Assembly (NCBI GenBank): GCA_003520365.1
Contig: DOUW01000390.1
Location: 1 to 7,159 of the forward strand
Origin: Massilia sp.
GTDB taxonomy: Bacteria; Pseudomonadota; Gammaproteobacteria; Burkholderiales; Burkholderiaceae_D
Direction: 5' to 3'
DNA length: 7,159 nucleotides
Shown here: piece by piece, positions 1 through 6,286 of the stretch
Layout: each line of letters starts with the position of its first letter
How positions within the stretch are numbered: position 1 is the first letter of the stretch
Notes under the pieces: generated by a model
The model's input: only the letters and a program-made list of their open reading frames with translations
What the model was told of the DNA's origin: nothing
Database searches by the model: none
Program-made: the position numbers and the translations under genes

Positions 1-2
1 CG

Positions 3-380
3 CCCGATATGGGGCGGCAGGTCATCGATGGCGCGCAGCTGGTATTGCTGCGTGCCTACGATGTCCCGTTCGAAGGCTACATGCGCTATGCCAGCGTGGA
101 CGAGGAGAGCATCCGGCGTTACCGGCTGGCCGCCGAGCGCGAGGCGCGCACGCGCATGGACGCCCTGTGCGCCGGCGCTGGACTGGCGCCGGCGGATGCG
201 CTGCCGGTCGTGCTGCACGGCGATCCGATCCTGCGCATCGTCGAGCAGGAGCAGGAGTGCGACTGCGATCTGGTCGTCATGGGCAAGCATGGCGCGCACC
301 TGGCGGAAAGATTATTGTTGGGCAGCGCCACCAGCCACATCCTGGACGAATCGGCCGGGGACGTGCTGGTGTCCTTGTGA
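3..380 (+). CDS. Universal stress protein (UspA family), 3' part only
   Basis: The gene is cut by the left window edge; about 125 C-terminal residues are visible. The ATG at position 9 is probably internal, because the first Usp beta strand with its usual ATP-binding Asp would lie upstream. The C-terminal end shows the ATP-binding Usp signature G-x2-G-x9-G-S, visible as GKHG, nine residues, then GS, after the hydrophobic strand DLVVM. The segment AYDVPFEGYMRYA fits Usp proteins of betaproteobacteria, whether single-domain or the second domain of a tandem protein. Usp proteins are cytoplasmic nucleotide-binding proteins linked to stress survival; the specific role here is unknown. The codons AGA TTA TTG TTG near 308-319 are unusually AT-rich for this window. 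No clear terminator follows the TGA at 378-380. Confidence 0.85.
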   Translation, partial: PDMGRQVIDGAQLVLLRAYDVPFEGYMRYASVDEESIRRYRLAAEREARTRMDALCAGAGLAPADALPVVLHGDPILRIVEQEQECDCDLVVMGKHGAHLAERLLLGSATSHILDESAGDVLVSL

Positions 381-519
381 CGGCAGGGGCCGGCGGCCTG
401 GGCGCCGGTCCGCTGCATGCTTTCTTCGACCGCAGGGACGGGCAAATTACTCGACCAGCGTGACCGGCAGGCCAGCCGCGCACGCACGCTGCCTGCGCCG
501 CCCGCCGCACGGAGGGACC

Positions 520-700
520 GTGCTACAGCTAGGACGGACCGGTCTTGCCCGCGCTGCCATCATGACTTCCAGTACTGCCGCGAACATCCAGCGCCGGCTC
601 GACGAGTTGCTCGATCACTTGCCGGCGGGCGTCGTGGTGCATGGCGCCGACGGCCGTATCGTGTCCGCCAACCGGCTTGCCTGCGGGCTGATCAGGACAC
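520..700 (+). pseudogene. Truncated PAS-domain gene, 5' remnant
   Basis: From the ATG at 562 the reading begins MTSSTAANIQRRLDELLDHL and continues PAGVVVHGADGRIVSANRLAC. This is the classic opening of a PAS domain: an amphipathic helix, then a GVVVHGADGRIVSAN-like strand and turn, as found at the start of sensor kinases and GGDEF proteins. An in-frame GTG at 520 has a Shine-Dalgarno-like GGAGGG at 511-516 and is an alternative start; the ATG has no ribosome site in front of it. After about residue 45 (near 690-700) PAS similarity stops. The frame stays open only because it runs antisense to the ilvD 3' end, giving an Arg/Pro/Ala-rich shadow. I read this as a gene that lost its 3' portion through deletion or rearrangement next to ilvD. 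The exact break and the original product class are not known. Confidence 0.5.
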
Positions 701-718
701 GCGCGCAGCGGCCCCGGC

Positions 719-2581
719 TCAGCGTTTCAGCTGGCCCAGGTCGCGCACCGCGCCGCGGTCGGCCGAGGTGGTCAGTGCGGCATACGCCTGCAGGGCCTGC
801 GACACGTAGCGCTCGCGTTCCAGCGGTTGCCATGCCTGCGCGCCGCGCGCTTCCATCACCGCGCGGCGCTCGGCCAGCGTGGCGGCCGGCACGCGCAGGT
901 CGATGGTGCGCGCCGGGATGTCGATGTCGATCAGGTCGCCTTCTTCGACCAGGCCGATGGCGCCGCCTTCGGCCGCTTCCGGCGAGGCGTGGCCGATCAC
1001 CAGGCCCGACGAGCCGCCGGAGAAGCGGCCATCGGTGAACAGCGCGCAGCTCTTGCCCAGCCCCTTGGACTTGATGTAGGAGGTCGGGTACAGCATTTCC
1101 TGCATGCCGGGGCCGCCCTTCGGGCCTTCGTAGCGGATGATGACGACATCGCCGGCGTGCACGCGGTCGCCCAGGATCGCTTCCACCGCCGCGTCCTGGC
1201 TTTCGAACACGCGCGCCTTGCCCGAGAACTTCAGGATGCTCTCGTCGACGCCGGCGGTCTTCACGATGCAGCCCTTCTCGGCGATATTCCCGTACAGGAC
1301 CGCCAGCCCGCCGTCTTCCGAGTAGGCGTGGGCGCGGTCGCGGATGCAGCCGAGGCTGCGGTCGAGGTCGTTGTCGGCGAAGCGCTCGGACTGCGAGAAC
1401 GCCACCTGGGTCGGCACGCCGCCGGGCGCGGCGCGGAACAGCTGGTGCACCGAGGGGTTATCGCTGCGGCGGATGTCGTACTGTTCGATGGCGTCCCCGA
1501 GAGTCGGGCTGTGCACGGTCGGCACCGAGGTGTCGAGCAGGCCGGCGCGCGCCAGTTCGCCCAGGATCGCGACGATGCCGCCGGCGCGGTGCACGTCCTC
1601 GATGTGGTACTTGTCGGTCATCGGCGCCACCTTGCACAGGCAGGGCACCTGGCGCGAGATGCGGTCGATGTCGGCCATCGTGAACTCGACCTGGGCTTCG
1701 TGGGCGGCGGCCAGCAGGTGCAGCACGGTGTTGGTCGAGCCGCCCATCGAGACGTCGAGCGCCATCGCGTTCTCGAACGCCGCCCGGGTCGCGATCGAGC
1801 GCGGCAGCACCGAATAGTCGTCGCCCTCGTAGTGGCGCTTGGCCAATTCGACGATCAGGCGGCCGGCCTTCAGGAACAGTTCCTTGCGGTCGGCGTGGGT
1901 GGCGACGATGGTGCCGTTGCCGGGCAGCGACAGGCCGAGCGCCTCGGTCAGGCAGTTCATCGAATTGGCGGTGAACATGCCCGAGCAGGACCCGCAGGTC
2001 GGGCAGGCCGAGCGCTCGATCTCGGCGACATCGGCATCGGACACGCTGGAATCGCCGGCCTTGATCATGGCGTCCACCAGGTCGAGCTTGATGATCTTCC
2101 TGTCGTTGTTGACGACCTTGACCACCTTGCCGGCCTCCATCGGGCCGCCGGACACGAAGACGACCGGAATGTTCAAGCGCATGGCCGCCATCAGCATGCC
2201 GGGCGTGATCTTGTCGCAGTTCGAGATGCAGACCATGGCGTCGGCGCAGTGGGCGTTGACCATGTACTCCACCGAGTCGGCGATCAGGTCGCGTGAGGGC
2301 AGCGAATACAGCATGCCGCCGTGGCCCATGGCGATGCCGTCGTCGACTGCGATCGTGTTGAACTCCTTGGCGACGCCGCCCGCCGCTTCGATCTCGCGCG
2401 CCACCAGCTGGCCCAGGTCCTTCAGGTGCACGTGGCCAGGCACGAACTGGGTAAAGGAATTGACGACGGCGATGATCGGCTTGTCGAAGTCGCCGTCCTT
2501 CATGCCGGTCGCGCGCCACAGTGCGCGCGCGCCCGCCATGTTACGGCCCTGGGTGGTGGTGTGGGAACGGTAGGTCGGCAT
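719..2581 (-). CDS. ilvD: Dihydroxyacid dehydratase (IlvD)
   Basis: Complete 620-residue enzyme of valine, isoleucine, leucine and pantothenate synthesis. It dehydrates 2,3-dihydroxyisovalerate or 2,3-dihydroxy-3-methylvalerate to the 2-keto acids in the cytoplasm. The sequence is close to E. coli IlvD (616 residues) end to end: [20 protein letters not shown] near residue 8, [19 protein letters not shown] near 79-97, [10 protein letters not shown] with Cys122, [11 protein letters not shown] with Cys193/196/199, and the C-terminal DGRFSGG and IGHASPEAA segments. Residue 49 is Gly (FVPGHVHL) where [2Fe-2S]-type dehydratases carry a cluster-ligand Cys, so an oxygen-labile E. coli-type [4Fe-4S] cluster is expected by homology. 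The start at 2581 was chosen over an upstream in-frame ATG at 2635 because MPTYRS matches the family start and AGGAGA lies 4 nt upstream. It is transcribed divergently from yddG. Confidence 0.97.
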   Translation of the reverse strand: MPTYRSHTTTQGRNMAGARALWRATGMKDGDFDKPIIAVVNSFTQFVPGHVHLKDLGQLVAREIEAAGGVAKEFNTIAVDDGIAMGHGGMLYSLPSRDLIADSVEYMVNAHCADAMVCISNCDKITPGMLMAAMRLNIPVVFVSGGPMEAGKVVKVVNNDRKIIKLDLVDAMIKAGDSSVSDADVAEIERSACPTCGSCSGMFTANSMNCLTEALGLSLPGNGTIVATHADRKELFLKAGRLIVELAKRHYEGDDYSVLPRSIATRAAFENAMALDVSMGGSTNTVLHLLAAAHEAQVEFTMADIDRISRQVPCLCKVAPMTDKYHIEDVHRAGGIVAILGELARAGLLDTSVPTVHSPTLGDAIEQYDIRRSDNPSVHQLFRAAPGGVPTQVAFSQSERFADNDLDRSLGCIRDRAHAYSEDGGLAVLYGNIAEKGCIVKTAGVDESILKFSGKARVFESQDAAVEAILGDRVHAGDVVIIRYEGPKGGPGMQEMLYPTSYIKSKGLGKSCALFTDGRFSGGSSGLVIGHASPEAAEGGAIGLVEEGDLIDIDIPARTIDLRVPAATLAERRAVMEARGAQAWQPLERERYVSQALQAYAALTTSADRGAVRDLGQLKR

Positions 2582-2630
2582 CGGATCTCCTGGCGCGGCT
2601 GGTGGATGGCAAAGCCATAGAGTGCAGTAT

Positions 2631-2645
2631 GACAATTGATTTGTC
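2631..2645. promoter_or_regulatory. Inverted repeat GACAA-N5-TTGTC upstream of ilvD (candidate operator)
   Basis: A perfect 5-bp dyad, GACAA (2631-2635) and TTGTC (2641-2645), lies about 50-65 bp upstream of the ilvD ATG. A possible minus-strand -10 (TATATT, 2652-2647) sits just upstream, so the dyad would lie near the ilvD transcription start, where a repressor could act. The -35 for that promoter is poor, so the promoter call is weak. No regulator gene is adjacent in the window; the binding protein is unknown. Confidence 0.35.
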
Positions 2646-2667
2646 CAATATATGATGGAGGCGCCTG

Positions 2668-2686
2668 TGATATGTTTCGCATATCA
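2668..2686. promoter_or_regulatory. Inverted repeat TGATATG-N5-CATATCA (candidate LysR-type operator)
   Basis: A perfect 7-bp dyad with a 5-nt centre, extended by CT/AG after one mismatch on each side. It contains the LysR-type T-N11-A pattern (TATG-N5-CATA). Its centre is near -51 relative to the predicted yddG start, a typical activator position just upstream of the -35 box. Binding by a LysR-family or other dimeric regulator is an inference from symmetry and position. Confidence 0.45.
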
Positions 2687-2693
2687 GAGGATC

Positions 2694-2721
2694 TTGCCGT
2701 TGCGGCCGCATGACCTATACT
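2694..2721 (+). promoter_or_regulatory. Sigma70-type promoter of yddG
   Basis: TTGCCG (2694-2699) and TATACT (2716-2721) are separated by 16 bp, a good match to the sigma70 consensus. Transcription would be expected to start around 2728, only about two bases before the ATG at 2730, so the message would be leaderless or nearly so. No Shine-Dalgarno sequence precedes that ATG, which agrees with this reading. Confidence 0.55.
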
Positions 2722-2729
2722 GCGCAACC

Positions 2730-3662
2730 ATGAACAACACCAACAAGGCGACCCTGATCGGGCTGCTGGCCGTCCTGCTGTGGAGCGCCATCGTCGGCCT
2801 GATCCGCGGCGTCAGCGAACACCTGGGCCCGACCGGCGGCGCCGCCATGATGTACAGCGTGGCCTCGGTGTTCCTGCTGCTGTCGGTCGGGTACACCAGG
2901 CTGAAAGAATTCCCGCGCCGCTACCTGGCCTGGGGCAGCCTGCTGTTCGTGGCCTACGAGCTGTGCCTGGCCCTGTCGATCGGCTATGCCGACAATGCGC
3001 GCCAGGCGATCGAGGTCGGCATGGTCAACTACCTGTGGCCGGCCTTGACCATCGTCGCGGCAATCCTGTTCAACCGGCAGCGGGCCAACTTCCTGATCGT
3101 CCCCGGCTTTTTGCTGTCGATTGCCGGCATCTGCCGGGTGCTGGGCGGCGAGCAGGGCTTCGACCTGGGCGGCATGCTGGCCAACGTGCGCGACAATCCG
3201 CTCAGCTACGGCCTGGCCTTCGGCGGCGCGCTACTCTGGGCGGCGTACTGCACCGTCACCGCGCGTATCGCCGGCGGCAAGAACGGCGTCACCCTGTTCT
3301 TCATCCTGGTCTCCGTCACCCTGTGGATCAAGTACCTGCTCGAAGGCGGCGGCCGGATGCACTTCACCCTCGAAGCCATCGCCTGGCTGGTGCTGGCCGC
3401 CGGCGCCATGGGCTTCGGCTACGGCGCCTGGAACGTCGGCATCCTGCACGGCAATGTCACGATCCTGGCCGGGGCCTCGTATTTCATCCCGGTGCTGTCG
3501 GCGGCGCTGTCGTCGCTGATGCTGCGCACGCCGCTGTCCTGGGCCTTCTGGCAGGGTGCGGCCATGGTCTGCGGCGGCGCCGTTCTCTGCTGGCTGGCCA
3601 CGCGCGCCAGGCCTGCGCAGCCCGGTGAGGAGCCCGCTTCGCCCGGGGCGCCCGTCCAATAG
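2730..3662 (+). CDS. yddG: YddG-type aromatic/neutral amino-acid exporter (DMT superfamily)
   Basis: A 310-residue inner-membrane protein closely resembling E. coli YddG throughout. KATLIGL at the N-terminus is followed by LWSAIVGLIRGVSE, QAIEVGMVNYLWP, LLWAAYCTVTARIAGGKNGVT and YGAWNVGILHGNVTI, and the protein ends with a VCGGAVLCWLATRA segment. About ten hydrophobic helices are apparent in two EamA halves, as in the family, whose members export aromatic and some other amino acids. A Pro/Gly/Ala-rich tail of about 20 residues (QPGEEPASPGAPVQ) extends past the family's usual C-terminus. The start at 2730 aligns with the family start; an upstream in-frame ATG at 2652 would add 26 unconserved residues lying across the operator and promoter. 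The gene is divergent from ilvD and 49 bp upstream of the porin gene. Confidence 0.93.
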   Translation: MNNTNKATLIGLLAVLLWSAIVGLIRGVSEHLGPTGGAAMMYSVASVFLLLSVGYTRLKEFPRRYLAWGSLLFVAYELCLALSIGYADNARQAIEVGMVNYLWPALTIVAAILFNRQRANFLIVPGFLLSIAGICRVLGGEQGFDLGGMLANVRDNPLSYGLAFGGALLWAAYCTVTARIAGGKNGVTLFFILVSVTLWIKYLLEGGGRMHFTLEAIAWLVLAAGAMGFGYGAWNVGILHGNVTILAGASYFIPVLSAALSSLMLRTPLSWAFWQGAAMVCGGAVLCWLATRARPAQPGEEPASPGAPVQ

Positions 3663-3711
3663 AACGGGGAAATTTGGTTCGGACCTGTATCATGCTGCCG
3701 AAAGGATCAGC

Positions 3712-4935
3712 ATGTCGAATCACATTTTCAAACGCGCCTGCCTGGGCGCGGCACTGGTAACAGGCACCCTGGCGTGCTCCCTGGCCTGGGCCGAGGAGCC
3801 TGCATCCCCGCTGAAGATCGGCGGCGCGGTGCGCTTCAACTACATCTACAAAAGCTGGCAGGACGACTACAAGAGCGGCTTCTTCGGGCTCGACACCGTG
3901 CGCCTGGACGTGGACTACGACGACGGTGCGCGCATCGCGTCGGCCCAGTACCGCTACAACAACTACCCGCGGGGGCAGGGCGGCTACCGCGAACACTTCC
4001 TGCACCACGCCTGGGTCGGCCTGCGCTTCGACGACAAGAGCGAGGTCCACCTCGGCGTCGACAAGGTGCCCTTCGGGCTGCTGCCCTTTGCGTCGAACAA
4101 CTTCTACCAGTCGATCGCCTTCTATACCGGCTTCGAGGACAAGTACGACGCCGGCATCACCTATGCCAGCCGTCCCGGCGCGCTGGAGTGGCAGCTGGCG
4201 TACTTCCCGCGCGACGGCGGCTACTACGGCGGCAGCGACAACACCGCGCCGGCGGCGAACCGCTACTCGTACAACATCGTTAAGGACGACGACGAGCACG
4301 GCTACGGCACCGGCCAGGACGACAGCGAACGCAACACCCTGGTCGCGCGCCTGGCCTGGCATCCGCAGGCGCGCAGCGGCTGGCCGTTCGATGAGCAGGA
4401 ACTCGGCGTGTCGCTGCTGAGCGGCGACATCCGCAACCATGCCGGGAAGGACACGGCACGCCGCGCCGCCGCCGTCCATTACCTGGCCAAGTCCGGCCCC
4501 GTCACCCTGATGCTGCAGGCGCTGCGCTACAACTACCGCACCAGCCACGAGCCGACCCAGACCTATGGCGGCCTCGATCCGAACAGCTTCGTGATCGTGG
4601 GCGGCTTCGGCTATCCCTACCCGGTCGCCACCAAGGGCGATATCTACATCGCCAACCTCAGCTACGACATTCCGGGCAAGATCGGGCCCTTCGGCGGCTT
4701 CAAGGTGTACAACGACTACAGCGTGCTGCACAAACGCGTTGCCGGCTACAAGCGCTCGGTGCAGAACGTCACCGGCCTGACCTTCTCGGCGGGAAAATGG
4801 GTGTTCTACGCCGACTTCATGGTGGGCAAGCACCATCCTTACGTGTCGCCGGACTATGGCGGGCTGGCATCGACTGACAGCCAATACGACGGCTACGCGC
4901 GCCGTGTGAACCTGCAGGCGGGGTATTACTTCTAG
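3712..4935 (+). CDS. Outer-membrane beta-barrel porin (phosphate-selective porin O/P-like)
   Basis: A 407-residue protein with a clear Sec signal peptide: positive N-region (KRA), hydrophobic core and an AWA cleavage site before EEPASP, leaving a mature protein from about residue 26. The mature part is rich in alternating aromatic and charged strands (VRFNYIYKSW, TVRLDVDYDD, YRYNNYPRGQ, EVHLGVDKVPFGLLPF) with acidic loops such as KDDDEHGYGTGQDD. It ends in GYYF, the terminal aromatic signature recognised by the BAM assembly machinery. LGVDKVPFGLLP resembles the interior of OprO/OprP-type and related porins, but the substrate cannot be told from sequence. AAGGA at 3702-3706, five nt before the ATG, fixes the start. 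The short gap after yddG permits co-transcription. Only 25 nt separate its stop from the convergent gene at 4961. Confidence 0.8.
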   Translation: MSNHIFKRACLGAALVTGTLACSLAWAEEPASPLKIGGAVRFNYIYKSWQDDYKSGFFGLDTVRLDVDYDDGARIASAQYRYNNYPRGQGGYREHFLHHAWVGLRFDDKSEVHLGVDKVPFGLLPFASNNFYQSIAFYTGFEDKYDAGITYASRPGALEWQLAYFPRDGGYYGGSDNTAPAANRYSYNIVKDDDEHGYGTGQDDSERNTLVARLAWHPQARSGWPFDEQELGVSLLSGDIRNHAGKDTARRAAAVHYLAKSGPVTLMLQALRYNYRTSHEPTQTYGGLDPNSFVIVGGFGYPYPVATKGDIYIANLSYDIPGKIGPFGGFKVYNDYSVLHKRVAGYKRSVQNVTGLTFSAGKWVFYADFMVGKHHPYVSPDYGGLASTDSQYDGYARRVNLQAGYYF

Positions 4936-4960
4936 CGGCGACCCGTGCTTTCCGAACGGT

Positions 4961-5389
4961 TCATGTAAGGATGAGGAACTCGACCGCGCCGACCCGCTGG
5001 CGCAGTTCTTCGCGCGCATAGTGGGCATCCTCGGGGGCGCGCCACGTCACGCCGAACGGCGGCGCGTGGCGTGCGGCGGAAAAGCGGTCGCGCATGTTGA
5101 CGACGATGCTGCCCTCGCCCGGCCATCCGGCACTCCCGATACCGGCAAGCTGGTTCCCGGCGCGTAACTCGGCCAGCAAGGCGGCGCGCAGCGGGCCGGG
5201 AAGGCGCCGGGCCAACTGCAGCCAGCGCGGCGCAGGCGCAAGGTCTTGCAGTTCCACGCTGTCGATCAGGTCGGCAATCGCTGCCTGCTCCGCGCCAACG
5301 CGTTCTGTCGTCCAGTGGCTGGGCGCGAAGAAGTCGTACTGGAGCAGGTCGCCGTTGCTATTGTCGATCCAGGCTGCGTCGTGTTCCAT
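4961..5389 (-). CDS. Hypothetical cytoplasmic protein, candidate immunity partner of the upstream lipoprotein
   Basis: A 142-residue protein without signal peptide or membrane segment; I do not recognise the family. Visible features are an acidic N-terminal half (MEHDAAWIDNSNGDLLQYDF, then AAIADLIDSVELQDLAP), a central basic/helical stretch (PRWLQLARRLPGPLRAALLAELRAG), a strand-like SIVVNMRDRF, and a hydrophobic C-terminus VEFLILT. It begins 28 nt downstream of the lipoprotein stop on the same strand, so the two are probably co-transcribed. The ribosome site is weak (GAG five nt before ATG), and an in-frame TGA lies just upstream, so 5389 is the first ATG available in this frame. Its small size, cytoplasmic character and position directly after a possible NAD-glycohydrolase suggest an immunity protein. 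This is inference from context only; it could simply be a conserved hypothetical protein. Confidence 0.65.
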   Translation of the reverse strand: MEHDAAWIDNSNGDLLQYDFFAPSHWTTERVGAEQAAIADLIDSVELQDLAPAPRWLQLARRLPGPLRAALLAELRAGNQLAGIGSAGWPGEGSIVVNMRDRFSAARHAPPFGVTWRAPEDAHYAREELRQRVGAVEFLILT

Positions 5390-5396
5390 GCGCGCT

Positions 5397-5429
5397 CAAT
5401 GCGAGGTCAATGCGGGGTCAATGCGAGGT
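5397..5429. repeat. Tandem 11-bp repeat, three copies, over the lipoprotein stop codon
   Basis: CAATGCGAGGT (5397-5407), CAATGCGGGGT (5408-5418) and CAATGCGAGGT (5419-5429) are contiguous; the middle copy differs by one base. The array fills the junction between the lipoprotein gene and the downstream small gene and overlaps the last codons and TGA of the former. Because the unit is not a multiple of three, copy-number change would shift the end of the upstream frame and the distance to the next start. Confidence 0.9.
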
Positions 5430-6014
5430 TGCCGACCACCGGGAAATCGGCAGGATGTCGGCCGGCCGCAGCTTCGATTTGTCGGCCGGGGACACATAAT
5501 ACTGGATACCGCCGCCGCTGCCGAACTGCGGATTGGCCCTGGCGCTGCCGCGTGCGGCGCAGAGCCGCTCGACCACATGGTAGGCCCGGACCTTGTCGCG
5601 CAGGCTGCGCGGCTGGCCGTGCTCGTCCTTGCCGGGATCCGTCGTGACTTGCAACAGCGCATAGTAGCTGGCCCGGTCGCCCCGCGTTTCGCGCATTGTT
5701 TCTTCTGTTACCGCAAAGCCTGGGGGCGCGCCGGGGGTCAGCGAATACAGGACCGTGCCTGCATCGACGACGATGTTGGCGTAGCTGTCCTGGCCGACGT
5801 AGGGATTCGACGGGTTGGCAGGTGAAATGCCCTGGGTCGACCTGGCCTCGGCGCCGGGATCCTTGCCGCAACAGGGGCCGCAGGCCTCGTCCGCACCGCC
5901 CGCCACCCCAGGCCCCGGGCGCTGGATCGGCTGGGAGCCGCAGGCGGCAAGCAGCAGCGCCAGGAATGCCTGTCCAGCATATTTTCCTATCGATGTTCTC
6001 ATCGTCAGCGCCAT
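5418..6014 (-). CDS. Small lipoprotein with TNT-like (NAD glycohydrolase toxin-type) C-terminal region
   Basis: A 198-residue protein beginning with a lipoprotein signal: basic residues R6 and K11, the hydrophobic stretch AFLALLLAA and lipobox L-A-A-C with Cys25. From the alternative ATG at 6002 (residue 5) the signal would be a standard 20 residues; neither start has a strong ribosome site. A Gly/Pro/Cys-rich linker (CGPCCG near 45-50) leads to a globular region of about residues 80-190. Its end reads Y-x-V (145-147), then NPQFGSGGGIQYYV (161-174), then LRPADILPI. This resembles the tuberculosis-necrotizing-toxin (TNT) fold's final motif, a P-x-FG-x-GGG-x-Q-Y segment containing a catalytic Gln (here Q171), followed by a leucine strand near the end. 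The N-terminal GTVLYSL...PPGF would be the corresponding first strand. NADase activity is inferred from motif memory, not an alignment. It lies upstream of a small same-strand gene that could encode immunity. Confidence 0.7.
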   Translation of the reverse strand: MALTMRTSIGKYAGQAFLALLLAACGSQPIQRPGPGVAGGADEACGPCCGKDPGAEARSTQGISPANPSNPYVGQDSYANIVVDAGTVLYSLTPGAPPGFAVTEETMRETRGDRASYYALLQVTTDPGKDEHGQPRSLRDKVRAYHVVERLCAARGSARANPQFGSGGGIQYYVSPADKSKLRPADILPISRWSATSH

Positions 6015-6027
6015 CCGTGCACGCGCG

Positions 6028-6041
6028 CGCTACGCGTAGCG
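6028..6041. promoter_or_regulatory. 14-bp perfect palindrome upstream of the lipoprotein gene
   Basis: CGCTACGCGTAGCG is self-complementary over 14 bp with no loop and lies 13-27 bp upstream of the lipoprotein ATG. It lies in the expected 5' untranslated region or promoter of that gene, so an operator is possible; as RNA a loop-free palindrome would form only a short stem. No recognisable promoter hexamers support a specific model. Confidence 0.4.
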
Positions 6042-6132
6042 TTGAGATTAATGGAAAACGTGCAAGGGAGAAACGAGTTTTTGCGGCCAGCTGTCGCCAT
6101 CAGTCGCTGGGCTTCCAACAAGATTTCTTTTA

Positions 6133-6286
6133 GTACTCGACCGGAAATAAATGTGAATTTTGGCAAACAGAACCGGAGGCGGTGCAAGGCGGCGAGTGCG
6201 CCGCAGTGCGAGCACTGCAAGCGCGAGCCAACGCAGCAACGCGCCGGTTATGGCAGCCAAAAACACATTTATTTCTGGGCGAGTAC
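6133..6286. mobile_element. MITE-like long inverted-repeat element with TTA direct repeats
   Basis: A 154-bp element whose arms are imperfect reverse complements for about 45 bp. Paired blocks are AGTACTCG (6132-6139) with CGAGTACT (6280-6287), GAAATAAATGTG (6144-6155) with CACATTTATTTC (6264-6275), TTTTGGC (6158-6164) with GCCAAAA (6256-6262), and AACCGG (6171-6176) with CCGGTT (6244-6249). A further dyad GCAGTGC/GCACTGC (6203-6209, 6212-6218) marks the centre. TTA occurs at both outer edges (6130-6132 and 6287-6289), as a 3-bp target duplication would. The arms are AT-rich against a GC-rich background. There is no transposase, so movement would need one in trans. In RNA the element would fold into a long hairpin and could also act as a terminator for the response regulator gene. 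Short translatable frames across it are by-products. Confidence 0.7.

Noticed and set aside
447..520. Minus-strand frame ending GLPVTLVE then TAA
   Set aside because: The ending looks protein-like, but upstream there is no start with a ribosome site and the composition is not coding-like; too little to call a gene remnant.
827..2296. 489-residue open frame on the plus strand
   Set aside because: It is exactly antisense to ilvD; composition (Ala/Gly/His/Asp/Val-rich repeats) is that of a high-GC shadow frame and no domain is visible.
4936..4960. Bidirectional terminator between the convergent porin and small gene
   Set aside because: Only a weak CCGT/ACGG pairing with a 9-nt loop and no U-tract is present.
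3484..5028. 514-residue open frame on the minus strand
   Set aside because: Antisense to the yddG 3' end and the whole porin gene, which has a signal peptide and barrel strands; the minus frame is low-complexity Val/Ala/Arg.
5397..5429. Repeats considered as a CRISPR array
   Set aside because: The 11-bp units are contiguous with no spacers.
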